From the NCBI GenBank assembly GCA_004794655.1, contig SMMW01000635.1, forward strand, positions 3,038,001-3,102,000: a DNA stretch of 64,000 nt, read 5' to 3'. Made by a program: the position numbers and the translations under genes. This stretch comes from Marisa cornuarietis (taxonomy: Eukaryota; Mollusca; Gastropoda; Architaenioglossa; Ampullariidae). Shown piece by piece: positions 21,401 to 32,000 of the stretch (within the stretch, counting starts at the first letter, position 1; each line of letters begins with the position of its first letter). The notes beneath the pieces are model-generated. The model had not been told where the DNA came from. It saw only the letters and a list, made by a program, of their open reading frames with translations, and ran no database searches.

Positions 21401-24400
21401 TCTTATTATTATTATTCCTTTTCGCCCCCAGTGGAGCATAGGGCCGCAACTACACCACGCCAGCGAACCCGGTTCTAGGCCTCCCTCCCCAGTTGGGTCC
21501 ATGTCATTCCAGCTGCCTCCGCCTCGCCGTGGACCGATCTTCTCCATGTCTGTCTGGGTCTCCCAACCCGTCGTCTCCCCTGTGGGTTCCAGTTCAGAGC
21601 TTGTCGTGTTAGATTTTCGGCCGGCTTTCGCAGGGTGTGGCCGATCCAGCCCCACTTTCGCTTCTTGATGTCTTGGCTGGCAGGTTTCTGCTTGGCTCTC
21701 TCCCACAGGTATGCATTAGAGATTCTCTCAGGCCATCTGATGTTGAAAATGTGCCGCAGACATTTGTTTATGAATGTTTGAATCTTCCTGGTGATGTTGT
21801 TTGTTACACGCCATGTCTCAGACCCATATAGAAGGACAGATTTTACGTTCGTATGAAAGATGCGGATCTTGGTGTGCTGAGATAATGCCTTGGAATTCCA
21901 GATGGGTCGCAGGATGTGGTATGCTTGCCTGGCTTTATTTATTCTGCTTCTTACATCTTCATCTGCACCTCCATCCTTGGTGACTATGCTGCCTAGGTAG
22001 GTGAAGCGGTCAGTCTCTGTAATACATTCCCCGTGTAGCTGAAGTGGGGCTTCTTGCTTGTTTTTGATCCGCATTACCTCTGTCTTCTTGATGTTGATTG
22101 TCAGGCCAGTTGTCGCTGCTTCTTCTGAGAGCCGAGTGAGCTTTGTCTGTGCATGTTGTTGCTTGTGGGACAGCAGGCTGATGTCGTCTGCAAAGTCGAG
22201 ATCCTCAAGCTGCATGGCAAAGGTCCATTGAATGCCTGTGTTGCTGTTAGAGGTTGTTCTTCTCATGATCCAGTCTATGACAATGAGGAAGATTGTCGGC
22301 GAGAGCATGCAACCTTGCCTTACTCCAGTCCTCACTGCAAAGGAGTCCGTCAGCTTCCCATTGTGGATCACCTGGCATGTCGAGTCCTCATACAGCTGTT
22401 GGATGATGGCAATGAACTTTGGTGGAAATCCATAGTGCTGCATCAACTTCCAGATGGACTCTCTGTCTACGGAGTCAAATGCCTTCTCAAAGTCCACAAA
22501 TGTCATGTATAGTGGGGACTGCCATTCGAAGGATTGTTCAATAATGATTCGCAGTGTAGCAATATGGTCTGTGCATGATCTACCCTGCCGAAAGCGTGCC
22601 TGTTCTTGCCGCAGTCTCTTGTCTAGGGCATTCTTCAGTCTGTCCAGCATGATTCTGGTCAGCACCTTGCTGGGAATGGACAGTAGCATAATCCCACGCC
22701 AGTTGCTGCAGTGGGTCAGGTCACCTTTCTTGGGTAGCTTTACCAGATAGCCAAGTTTCCAGTCTGCTGGAACTTGCTCCTGCTTCCACATTTTCTGCAG
22801 CAGGGGGTGTAGCATCTTTGCTGCGGCTGTTGGATCTGCCTTGAGTGCCTCTGCAGGAATGCCATCTGGGACTGCCGCCTTACCAGTTTTCAGAGACTTG
22901 ATGGCTTTGATGATTTCTGCCTTGGTTGGTGGGTTGGTGTTTACCTGGAGTTGCTCGGTGGCTGGGGCAATGTCCAAAATTGTTGCTGGTGGTGGCCGCT
23001 TCAGTATTTCTTTAAAATGTTCTGCCCAGCGAGATCTTTGTTCTGCATCCCCAGTAATGACATTGCCATTTTTATTCTTTACTGGCCTGCATGCATTGAT
23101 GTTTTTCCGTCCTGACATAGTTCTTGTAATTTCGTATAGTCTTTTCATGTTATTTTGCCCAGCTGCTTGTTCTGCCTCTTCTGTCATCCTGTGTGCGAAC
23201 TGTCTCTTGTCGCCTCTTGCACTCTTCTTCACTTCTCGGTTCATCTCCCAGTACTTTGCTCTGAGCTCTTCTTTTTCCTGCTGGTCTTGACACTGGCTGA
23301 TCTTCTGCTTCAGCTCTTTCCTTTCCTCTATCTTTTTCCAGGTCCCTATGCTCAGCCATTCCTTGTGTTGTTTCTGTTTCTTTCCCAGAACACGTGTGCA
23401 GGCGGCCTTCCAGGTCTCCTGTAATCCTGTCCAGTGGTTGGCCACTGTTTCTTCAAAGAGTCCCTCCAGTGCCTCAAACCTGTATTTGACTTCACAGTTA
23501 AACTCTTCTTGCTTCCTGCGATCTCTAAGAAACTGCACGTTGAATTTGTGGTGTGGTCTGTCTGATGACTCATGGAAGGACCTCAGCTTTATCTTCAAAG
23601 TTGCTACAAGCAGGTGGTGGTCTGAGGCTGCATCTGCACCACGCCTTACCCTGACATCCAGCAGACTTCTTCTAAACTGTCGATTAATGGTGATGTGATC
23701 GATCTGGTTTTCTGTATTTCTATCTGGTGAAGTCCAGGTGGTCTTGTGAATGGTTTTGTGAGGAAAGACTGTGCCTCCGATTACAAGGTCATTAAACAAG
23801 CAGAAGTCTGTGAACAGCTCACCATTCTCATTGCAGTTGCCCACACCGTGCTTTCCCATTATGTGTTCTTTGTCCGTGTTTTCATCTCCAACTTTGGCAT
23901 TCATGTCGCCCATGATGATCTTCAGGTCTCGTCTTGGAGTACGATCAACCAGCGCTTGTAGGGAGTTGTAAAAGTCCTCCTTCTCCTCTTCTTTTGCTGC
24001 GTTGGTATGTGCATAGCACTGGATGATGGTGATCTTTCTTCCTTTGGAGTTAAACCGAGCTGACATGAGTCGTGGGGAAACTGGTTCCCATGCTATTAGT
24101 GCCCTTGCAGCCTCCTGTGTCATCAGTACTGCTACTCCTTGTGAGTGGTCATGGTCAGGATCTTCATGTCCAGAGTAGATGATAGTCTCTCCTGACGAGA
24201 GTCTGGTCTGACGGCTACCATTCCATCTGGTCTCGCACAGGCCAAGGAGCTTGATGCCATAGTTCTTCATCTCCTGTGCTACCTGAGCTGATTTCCCTCT
24301 CTCGTATAGGGTTCTGATGTTCCAGGTCCCTATCCTGGTTTTTGCCTTGGCCGTGAGAAGATAGGTCGGCGAGCTGACTTCCCGAAGGCTTTCGTCAGCA

Positions 24401-24583
24401 CACGTCATAGGCCCCTCCAAAGAGGGATCTTCCCGTCCAGGCTCTCGTTCTGGTAATGTTGTAGTTTTAGTTTCTGTAGTAAGGGTTGTTTTACAGGGTG
24501 GGGTTGCTAACCCCACGCCCAACCCTCCTCCTTCATCCGGGCTTGGGACCGGCAGGTTACCCGGGGGGTTTCCAGGCGGAGTT
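21401..24583 (-). mobile_element. Full-length non-LTR retrotransposon (APE-RT, RTE-like style), copy 1
   Basis: The element is 3183 bp, flanked by the 13-bp target duplication ccagtaaccagct at 21388-21400 and 24584-24596. The empty site survives once at 41641-41653 in the paralogous segment. On the minus strand it starts AACTCCGCCTGG, as does copy 2, and ends in an AAT-repeat tail. One ORF has an endonuclease then a reverse transcriptase. The clade call is by motif style only. Confidence 0.88.
21475..24408 (-). CDS. LINE endonuclease-reverse transcriptase ORF (copy 1)
   Basis: The open frame extends from a non-ATG codon at 24522 (1015 codons) to the stop at 21475; the first ATG is at 24408. 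Counting from 24522, the apurinic endonuclease domain is about residues 62-305 with GTWNIRTLY, LCETRW, GDMNAKVG and SDHH. The RT is about 540-850 with FVDFEKAFDSVDR, GVRQGCMLSP, FADD (777-780) and YLGS. A basic GRPRQTW C-terminus follows. Relative to copy 2 it has GKAAVPDG for GKAAGPDG, QARFRQG for the usual QAGFRQG, and an early stop removing about 24 C-terminal residues. It may therefore be open but inactive. It lies between genes A and B, on the same strand as both. Confidence 0.88.
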   Translation of the reverse strand: MTCADESLREVSSPTYLLTAKAKTRIGTWNIRTLYERGKSAQVAQEMKNYGIKLLGLCETRWNGSRQTRLSSGETIIYSGHEDPDHDHSQGVAVLMTQEAARALIAWEPVSPRLMSARFNSKGRKITIIQCYAHTNAAKEEEKEDFYNSLQALVDRTPRRDLKIIMGDMNAKVGDENTDKEHIMGKHGVGNCNENGELFTDFCLFNDLVIGGTVFPHKTIHKTTWTSPDRNTENQIDHITINRQFRRSLLDVRVRRGADAASDHHLLVATLKIKLRSFHESSDRPHHKFNVQFLRDRRKQEEFNCEVKYRFEALEGLFEETVANHWTGLQETWKAACTRVLGKKQKQHKEWLSIGTWKKIEERKELKQKISQCQDQQEKEELRAKYWEMNREVKKSARGDKRQFAHRMTEEAEQAAGQNNMKRLYEITRTMSGRKNINACRPVKNKNGNVITGDAEQRSRWAEHFKEILKRPPPATILDIAPATEQLQVNTNPPTKAEIIKAIKSLKTGKAAVPDGIPAEALKADPTAAAKMLHPLLQKMWKQEQVPADWKLGYLVKLPKKGDLTHCSNWRGIMLLSIPSKVLTRIMLDRLKNALDKRLRQEQARFRQGRSCTDHIATLRIIIEQSFEWQSPLYMTFVDFEKAFDSVDRESIWKLMQHYGFPPKFIAIIQQLYEDSTCQVIHNGKLTDSFAVRTGVRQGCMLSPTIFLIVIDWIMRRTTSNSNTGIQWTFAMQLEDLDFADDISLLSHKQQHAQTKLTRLSEEAATTGLTINIKKTEVMRIKNKQEAPLQLHGECITETDRFTYLGSIVTKDGGADEDVRSRINKARQAYHILRPIWNSKALSQHTKIRIFHTNVKSVLLYGSETWRVTNNITRKIQTFINKCLRHIFNIRWPERISNAYLWERAKQKPASQDIKKRKWGWIGHTLRKPAENLTRQALNWNPQGRRRVGRPRQTWRRSVHGEAEAAGMTWTQLGREA

Positions 24584-24617
24584 CCAGTAACCAGCTAGGA
24601 GCAACTTACCTAAGAAG

Positions 24618-24801
24618 GGCGGTCCGGTGGCACAACGGTTAGCGCCTGTCACCAATTCAGTGAAGGTTGGCTGTCCTGGGTTCAGTTCTCGTATCGGGGA
24701 CACTGTTCTTTCTCTGCATGTGGCATCTGTTAACAGGACTGGCTGCCTTGCCGTGATATAGCCTTAGTTGCTGGCTCGGCGTAAAACACTAATTAAAAAA
24801 A
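24618..24801 (+). mobile_element. tRNA-derived SINE next to LINE copy 1
   Basis: It is 184 bp with box A-like tggcacaacggttagcgcc, box B-like gggttcagttctcg and an A tail. The 15-bp duplication aacttacctaagaag lies at 24603-24617 and 24802-24816. The empty site is at about 41,663-41,677 in the paralogous segment. Confidence 0.78.
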
Positions 24802-26480
24802 AACTTACCTAAGAAGAAGGAACTTGCTAAGCAGGGTTAGCAAAGCAGGAAGAAGTTGTGGTCGCTCGTCCTCAAGAGGCAGCGCAATGTCTCTCCTCTA
24901 GTGGAGGTGTCTATGGTTTGAGATATTTTTGTGGAATATATATATATATATATATATGTTTGAATTCCTGGAACATTAGTCCCCAGTGACTGTTTCTTAG
25001 TGAGTACAATGAAACAGAGACAGATTTATTTGTTTGTATGTAGTGAAAAAAGAACGCGGAAATGTCCAGGCGACTACGTGAACGTGATGGTCTGTAACCC
25101 GTACTGAAATTGTTTTTCGTTCTTTATGGTTGAGTATAATGTGAAGTGTCAATATGTCGCGAGAGAACACTTACACGCACGGCCAGGTGTGTTAAAACAT
25201 CTGAGGACCAAGAAATCAAGTAAATCTTGGCCTAAGATTACGATTAAAGTAGTCAATAATTATTGAAGACATGAACGCAAAGTGCTCAGACCAAATGATG
25301 TGATATCGCAGACACATTGTAGTTACATAAAATTACACAGGCCCCGACTTAAACTTTTCTTTCCTCAAATCTTCTCAGCACAAAGTTCCATAACTCCATT
25401 AAGAGCCCCACCTCCATTATTAATTTCCGCGCTGCTCGCCCCTGTTTAACCTCTTGCTGACTTTTTCATTTTCATCTCATGGGCAGTGACGATGATATTT
25501 GGGGTTTGAACACACTACAGTTAAAATATTTTTTTCTCCTCTGCTGTACGTGTGGGTGGTATTTCTTTATTTGTAATTATACATTTCTTATTTTCCTATC
25601 CACACATATATACACGATATTATATATATATATATAAGTTTCTGCATGCTATGCAATAAAAGAGAGAAAAAGCTTTGTGTACAGCTTTTAATAGACGAGA
25701 TTTCAGAGCAAGTAGAACATGTGGGACCGGTTTATTTATGTAAGAGACATAAATGATCTCTAGAATGAGCCAAGTACTCGGAAGTCGCCTCCACACGTGG
25801 AAGGGTGTTTTAAAAATTAAATATTAGTAGTGAAAGGATTTGACATTAGCTGTGAAAGATGATCCAACTATTTTTGTCATGTTTTTGTCTTTAGTTTCTG
25901 TTCCACAGCTTTTTCGTTTAATAAAATGATTTTCCATACAATTTCTTTTTAAATGGGGTTCTGCGGTTTTAAATTTGCAACACAAAATTCTTGTCATCTT
26001 TTATTCAGTCACGGAGTATATTTGGGTAATGTACATGTCCCAATGCATGTTTATTTTTATACTTTTTAACACTAGGAAATTACCGGTGGTGAAAAATAAA
26101 ATTTTACAAAAAAGCTCGAGAAAAATATGCAGGGAGGGGAGCAGGAGGAAGGGAGCAAGCGAGTATCTGGGACTACCGCAACCTTTTTCTCCCGCTTCAC
26201 TCCATATATTGCTCCTGTGTTTCTAAACAAACACTGTCAACCTGTCAAGTTAGCAAAGAAGCATGAAGCGCACAAATATTTTACTGCTTCGTTACACTAA
26301 AAAATGAAAACGTTTGATAAGTTTGAAAAATCGAATGCTGACAACAAAATTCCTGCGGCAAACATTAAGTGGGCGAAGTGTACCCTGTCTAATAAAACAT
26401 CAAGCTCAAAAGACAAGGAAAGTCACCATATACAACTATACGATTATATCGCACTGTCTGTATCATACAAATGCAAGGAC

Positions 26481-26993
26481 AGTGAAACCTCAATTATCCG
26501 GTCTTTAGTTAACCATGCACTTGGTTATCCGGGATTTCCAAAAAAATAAATGTTAGACATCACAAGACGGCCAAGATTTCCGACTACATGAATGTAAACT
26601 ACGTGTGTCACAGTTTGTTTTCTTTGTGGATGGGTTTCTGAGAATTGTTTTGAGAGGATTGAAAGTATAGCATCTGTGCACCAGCCAGGCGATCCCTGCT
26701 GTAAACAAAAACAATAGACTTAATCTGATGCAGAGGACTCGTTTCGAACACTCTCCCTCCCCTTTTTCCAAAGTCCGATGACTGCCATTCGTCAGTAAGT
26801 TTTGTCTTCTGCTTCAACGCTTTTCTTGGAAAAGATTGTGTGTGGCCAGCATGGGTCGCACCGTTCGTGATGGATATGCCTTGTTCCGGGTTCATTCAGT
26901 TGGCGTTTTAGAATTATTTTCGATTATTCGTGATTTTTGATTATCCGGATAACATGCGCTGGTCATTAAGCCGGATAATCGAGGTTCCAATGT
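26481..26993. mobile_element. Pogo/Tigger-like MITE downstream of gene B
   Basis: Inverted ends are cagtgaaacctcaattatcc and, on the other strand, CATTGGAACCTCGATTATCC. It is about 510 bp with no transposase frame. It is present downstream of B and C but absent at the matching place below gene A (near 1,940). The superfamily is inferred from end-sequence style. Confidence 0.55.
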
Positions 26994-27080
26994 TTTTACT
27001 AAAATGCCTTTAACAAGAATTTATGTTCTAGAGTCTGTTAACAGTGTTAAGAAAGTCCATGCAGTAGCCATTCCTGTGTT

Positions 27081-27392
27081 TTACTTTCCTATTTCGCCCT
27101 TTTTCTTCCAAAAATTGTGACAGAGACGAAGGATGTCACACAGGACAATCGCACCAAAGATGGAGGCAATGGCAATGCTGCAGGCTACTCCCATGACTGC
27201 AGACGACGGGCGGTGGTCAGACACGCTGGACTTCTTGCGGATCTGTTGGCCCACGTTGGACCGCTGCACCTTTAGAACCTTAGCTGTCTGCCTCATGTCC
27301 TCCTGAACCTCTTCCCGACTCTTCTTAGTCATGGCATTCCAACAGGTACACATGCAGTTGTTGTGTTCCACAGGGATCGCAAGTGTGACACT
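27081..27392 (-). CDS. Gene B last exon, transmembrane anchor
   Basis: This exon has 103 codons plus a stop: CMCTCW, RKKSSVSDHRPSSAVMG, one hydrophobic span, and a tail ending FWKKKGEIGK. It is nearly identical to gene C 44216-44527. Confidence 0.83.
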   Translation of the reverse strand, partial: SVTLAIPVEHNNCMCTCWNAMTKKSREEVQEDMRQTAKVLKVQRSNVGQQIRKKSSVSDHRPSSAVMGVACSIAIASIFGAIVLCDILRLCHNFWKKKGEIGK

Positions 27393-28968
27393 CTGAGGAT
27401 GACAGTAGATCATAAAATGTATTTTTTTCTTTCTTTTTTCTCTTTATTTCTCTTATGCATATCTATTATTTCTTATTTCATACGTAGCCAGAGGTAATTC
27501 CTTTGAATTGAATTCAATTCTAATGTTGTCAGATCTTCAGCTTTTACAGGTAAAAATGAAATGTGACACGGTATTTCATATTAGTGTCCTGTATTATTTG
27601 TACACTGTACAGATTTTTAAAACTGATTGATTTATTGTGAAGATTTTTCAAAACAGAATTTTGCAAGCTTCATTATCTTTAATCAATGTCTTTATTACTT
27701 TGACACTTACTCGCTCCGTGGACGGCTTTGCTTCAGTCATGGCTTCTGGATTCACCGTTGACACCATCGCCTCGAACTCTGGAATTACTGTTGACACTTT
27801 AGCTTCAGATGAGACTTGTGTATTCACTGTTGACACTTGAGCTTCAGATGAGTCTTGTGGAATTACTGTTGACACTTGAGCTTCAGATGAGACTTGTGTA
27901 TTCACTGTTGACACTTGAGCTTCAGATGAGACTTGTGGAATTACTGTTGACACTTTAGCTTCAGATGAGACTTGTGGATTCACTGTTGACACTTGAGCTT
28001 CAGATGAGACTTGTGGAATTACTGTTGACACTTCAGCTTTTGAAGTGTCTTCTGAAAACATTTCGAAGGTTGTTGCTTCAGTCGGAGGTATGGTGGATGT
28101 TGCCACTGCTTTCGTGATTTGCGGTGCTGCCAGTGATGTACTCAGGCTGAGGTCGTCACAGCTGAAGTTAGTCGGTATGCGTGACATGTCTGTGGACAGC
28201 AGCCAAGATGAGAGGTTTAGTATTTTTTCTTTACAACTTGATAACAAGCTTTATAATGCACTGGTAATTAGAAAGACACGGAATACACAGTGAGGCATAA
28301 AAGAAATACCGAAGGAAGAATGGACGAAGGAATAAGTCCACTAACTGTGTGCAACGACACACTTTCAGGACTTAATGTCACGACGCACAAATAGGCTTGA
28401 AATGCTGAGTTATTGTAATATTTATTTCTTAAAATACTTGTTTTTAATATATATATATATATACATCAGTGTGTGTGTGTGTGTGTGCGCGCGCAATTAG
28501 GCCTGATTAGGCAATTTTGTGTAAAGATAAACGCTCGGAGTTTTATATATATATATCGTGTGCGTGCGTGCGTGCGTGCGTGTGCGTGTGTGTGTGTGTG
28601 TGAGACTGTTTGTGCGCGTATGAGCTTGTGTAGGGTAACATCCTCTCTAGTCTTATTTTTTTTTAGTTCCAGTTTTTAAAAAGTGATTAGGTAGCTCTTG
28701 TACATGAAGGGGAATGGGGTGCAACCTCACCCGAGAAATCTCCTGTGCTGCTGTCGTCCGTGTCACCATAAACTTCAACTTCACACAGTGTGAGGGTCTC
28801 ACCCATCTTTGATATGCGGACAAACCGGCCCCAGATGGACATCGTACAGTTCAGGGTCGTCAGAGGTCCAGCAACGCCATCAAAGTAACGACACAACGTG
28901 TAGTTGATGTTGCCGTTTGACCCCAAACTCCCCAGTTCTACAGTAAAGTTGGCCAGTCTATGAGCTGG

Positions 28969-29033
<65 letters not shown>

Positions 29034-32000
29034 AGAGACAGAGTTCGTCATCGTTATTGAGCAAATCCTTTGCTTTGTTTAAAGGGGGAAATATAAATAA
29101 AACAACATCAACAATACTTACAATAGCGTTACATTTTACATACAAGTATTTCTTTATGTTTCCAACAATGTGCCCATTTCTGTTCTTAATACTTGATACA
29201 AATATCTAGAATATTTGTTTGATGGTTGTTTTGGAGTTATCTATAAAAAAAAAACTCGCTTGATTGCATCAGTGCCCTCATCATATGGTCTTGTAGCTTT
29301 TAACATATCAACTTTCAATCTATAACTGTCATTGTCAGGACAATCAAACAACACGTGCACTTCATCTTCAATTTCATGCTTGCAACAAATCAGCTGGGTG
29401 GGGGACACATCATTTTTGTAGCGATTTCGGGGTTCATTGATGGGTGATATTTTAAACTCAAACTTATTAAATGCTTTTCTGAAACAGCGTATTCTCAATA
29501 TATTTACATATCACTCAGGCTTTACATTACTCTTAAAGCTAGAATACAGCTCAGATCTTTCACTTGTTGGAAACAATCTGTAAGTCTGTGTCTAAAGTCT
29601 TTGTTCTTGTTACCAACACTTTGCTCGAGCCACACTGGAGATGCTGTCAAGCGCCGGCGCCGAGTCTAAAGATGAACGAATGTCTGATATCTTTCTGGTG
29701 AAATAATCACTAAAAACTTGTGGCAGCCGTGAAACAGGGTAGGCAGTGGGCAGTGGTGTTGTCATGCGAAATCCAGTCATTTCATTGCAAATAGCTTCTT
29801 GGAGGAGGTGCAGTTAATTATTTGGCCCTGAAGATAGGATGTTTTAGCCTTGTAAATGCATTTTGCTACGCTTCGCTTAGCAGCATTATAAATCTGTTTG
29901 TGGATGACGAGTCCAGTCTTCCGCCAAACACGTTCAGCTCGCCCGCGCGTGCGCTTCAGGTCACGGAGTTCGACAAGGATGTGTGAATACCAAGGCGCAT
30001 ATCTAGACTGGCGCATCAGACGTCGAGACACTGGGTCACGTGGTCATTAAGCAGTCTACACAAAACACAGTCAAGCTGCTCAACAGAGGGTGGTTGGAGG
30101 AACTCCATCTGCAGCTGTGCTTTGAATACCAGTCTAAAAACTGGCGCCGATGATGGGCATTTGCGATCAAGTTCGATCAGTACACAGTAGTGGTCAGATG
30201 AGAGATCGTGGGAAACATCAACTGACTGCACTAAGTGATCATCAGGTCGATGTATGACCCAGTCCAGGATGTGATCTCTTTTGTGAGTTGGTTGCGACAC
30301 GGACTGGACAAAAGGAAAGGTGAGCAGCATTTCTGATATTTTGACAGTGTCAGGGTGAGAACTGTTGTCGAAGTGCACATTAATATCTCCGAGGAGTATT
30401 GCGGGTCCATTGAGCGCATTGCTGTAATCCAAAAGATCATGGAATTCCGAGAAAAACGTAGAGGCTGTGATTTCAGATCTTATCTGGGAAATTCTCTCTA
30501 TACGTCTTCCCCCTGTATGACATGTAAGGAAGTGTTATAGGGCCTGCCCCACTCTGTTTCGAGCACAGCGTCCTTTCTCTGCACTATGCATATGATGCAG
30601 CGTTATTCACTCAGATAAAACTTGTCACAGATCTAGCTGAAGCCCTCATCCCACGTGGAAGAACGAAAGAGCGTGAATGACGTCAGTTTATCTGAATGCG
30701 TATGGATGATGTCATGGAAGAACGAAAAAGCGTGAATGACGTCAGTTTGTCTGAATGCGTATGGATGATGTCAAAAGATGTGTGACGTGAGAGAATCAGG
30801 GAAAAGGAAAAGGGGCTAAATTGAATTGAGAAGTGAAAGACATTTTTTTATCTGTAGATAAAGTTTATTTGTGTGAAAGAATCTGTATTTGTCTGGCCCG
30901 TCCATGTCATTGGAAGCGAGAGAGTGAGAGTCACGCTTCCCGAGGTTGTGACAACTATTAACTGGCTTGAGGGGACGGATCTCTGTCGTTTTAGGTCTTT
31001 TTTTTTTTTGGTATCGTCCGTCGTATTTTGAGTTTTGGCACCACTTATTATGATGAAGTCGCCATCCTTGCTCCTCTACAAGACTGCTGCATGTTGATGA
31101 CGTCCACTTTAAATAGCCTGCAGCTGTTGCGGGATGGTGTTCTCAGCAGGACCATGAAAGAGTGTTGCGATCGGACCCCATCCGCCCTGTCTTGATAGAC
31201 AGCCATTTCCCGGCACTGGACAGACGGCTGCAGAAAGTATTTTCAGAAACTGGACATATGCGTGCAGACAACTGGCTGGGACAATGTGCTAGTCGATGAT
31301 GGCCTTTGATACAATCTTGTTGAATTTAGACTTCATGACTGGCGCAGTGGTGTAAGACTTATGTTCATCAGGGAACTTGAGCGTGTGCTGGCGTTCCAGT
31401 GAAACTTGTGCCTTCTGTTGGATGTTGCATTTTCTGTGGAGTGTATGACATGTTGGATATTTGTTGTATGGGGTGTATTCCGGCTTGTATGACATGTTGG
31501 ATATTTGTTGCATGGAGTGTATTCCGGCTTGTATGACATGTTGGATATTTGTTGTATGGAGTGTATTCCGACTTGTATGACATGTTGGATATTTGTTGTA
31601 TGGAGTGTATTCCGGCTTGTATGACATGTTAGATATTTGTTGTATGGAGTGTATTCCGGCTTGTATGACATGTTGGATATTTGTTGTATGGAGTGTATTC
31701 CGGCTTGTATGACATGTTGGATATTTGTTGTATGGAGTGTATTCCGGCTTGTATGACATGTTGGATATTTGTTGTATGGAGTGTATTCCGGCTTGTATGA
31801 CATGTTGGATATTTGTTGTATGGAGTGTATTCCGGCTTGTATGACATGTTGGATATTTGTTGTATGGAGTGTATTCCGGCTTGTATGACATGTTTGATAT
31901 TTGTTGTATGGAGTGTATTCCGGCTTGTATGACATGTGTGATATTTGTTGTATGGAGTGTATTCCGGCTTGTATGACGTGTTGGATATTTGTGCTGAGGA

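Larger units (their letters stand above)
510..24990. repeat. Segmental duplication unit A
   Basis: This unit contains gene A and aligns by eye with 25,145-41,850. The match starts near gtcgcgagacaacacttgcc (about 518; compare 25,155) and ends near cctggaacattagtccccag (compare 41,827). Differences are insertions (solo LTRs, LINE, SINE) and the extra FTP cassette. Confidence 0.75.

Noticed and set aside
22841..23961. Plus-strand ORFs across 21.6-24.0 kb and the matching minus ORFs at 48.1-50.5 kb
   Set aside because: They are antisense shadows of the LINE endonuclease-RT frame, which has the conserved catalytic motifs on the other strand.
31436..31992. CRISPR-like regular repeats
   Set aside because: The units are contiguous with no unique spacers, in an intron of a eukaryotic gene; this is a minisatellite.
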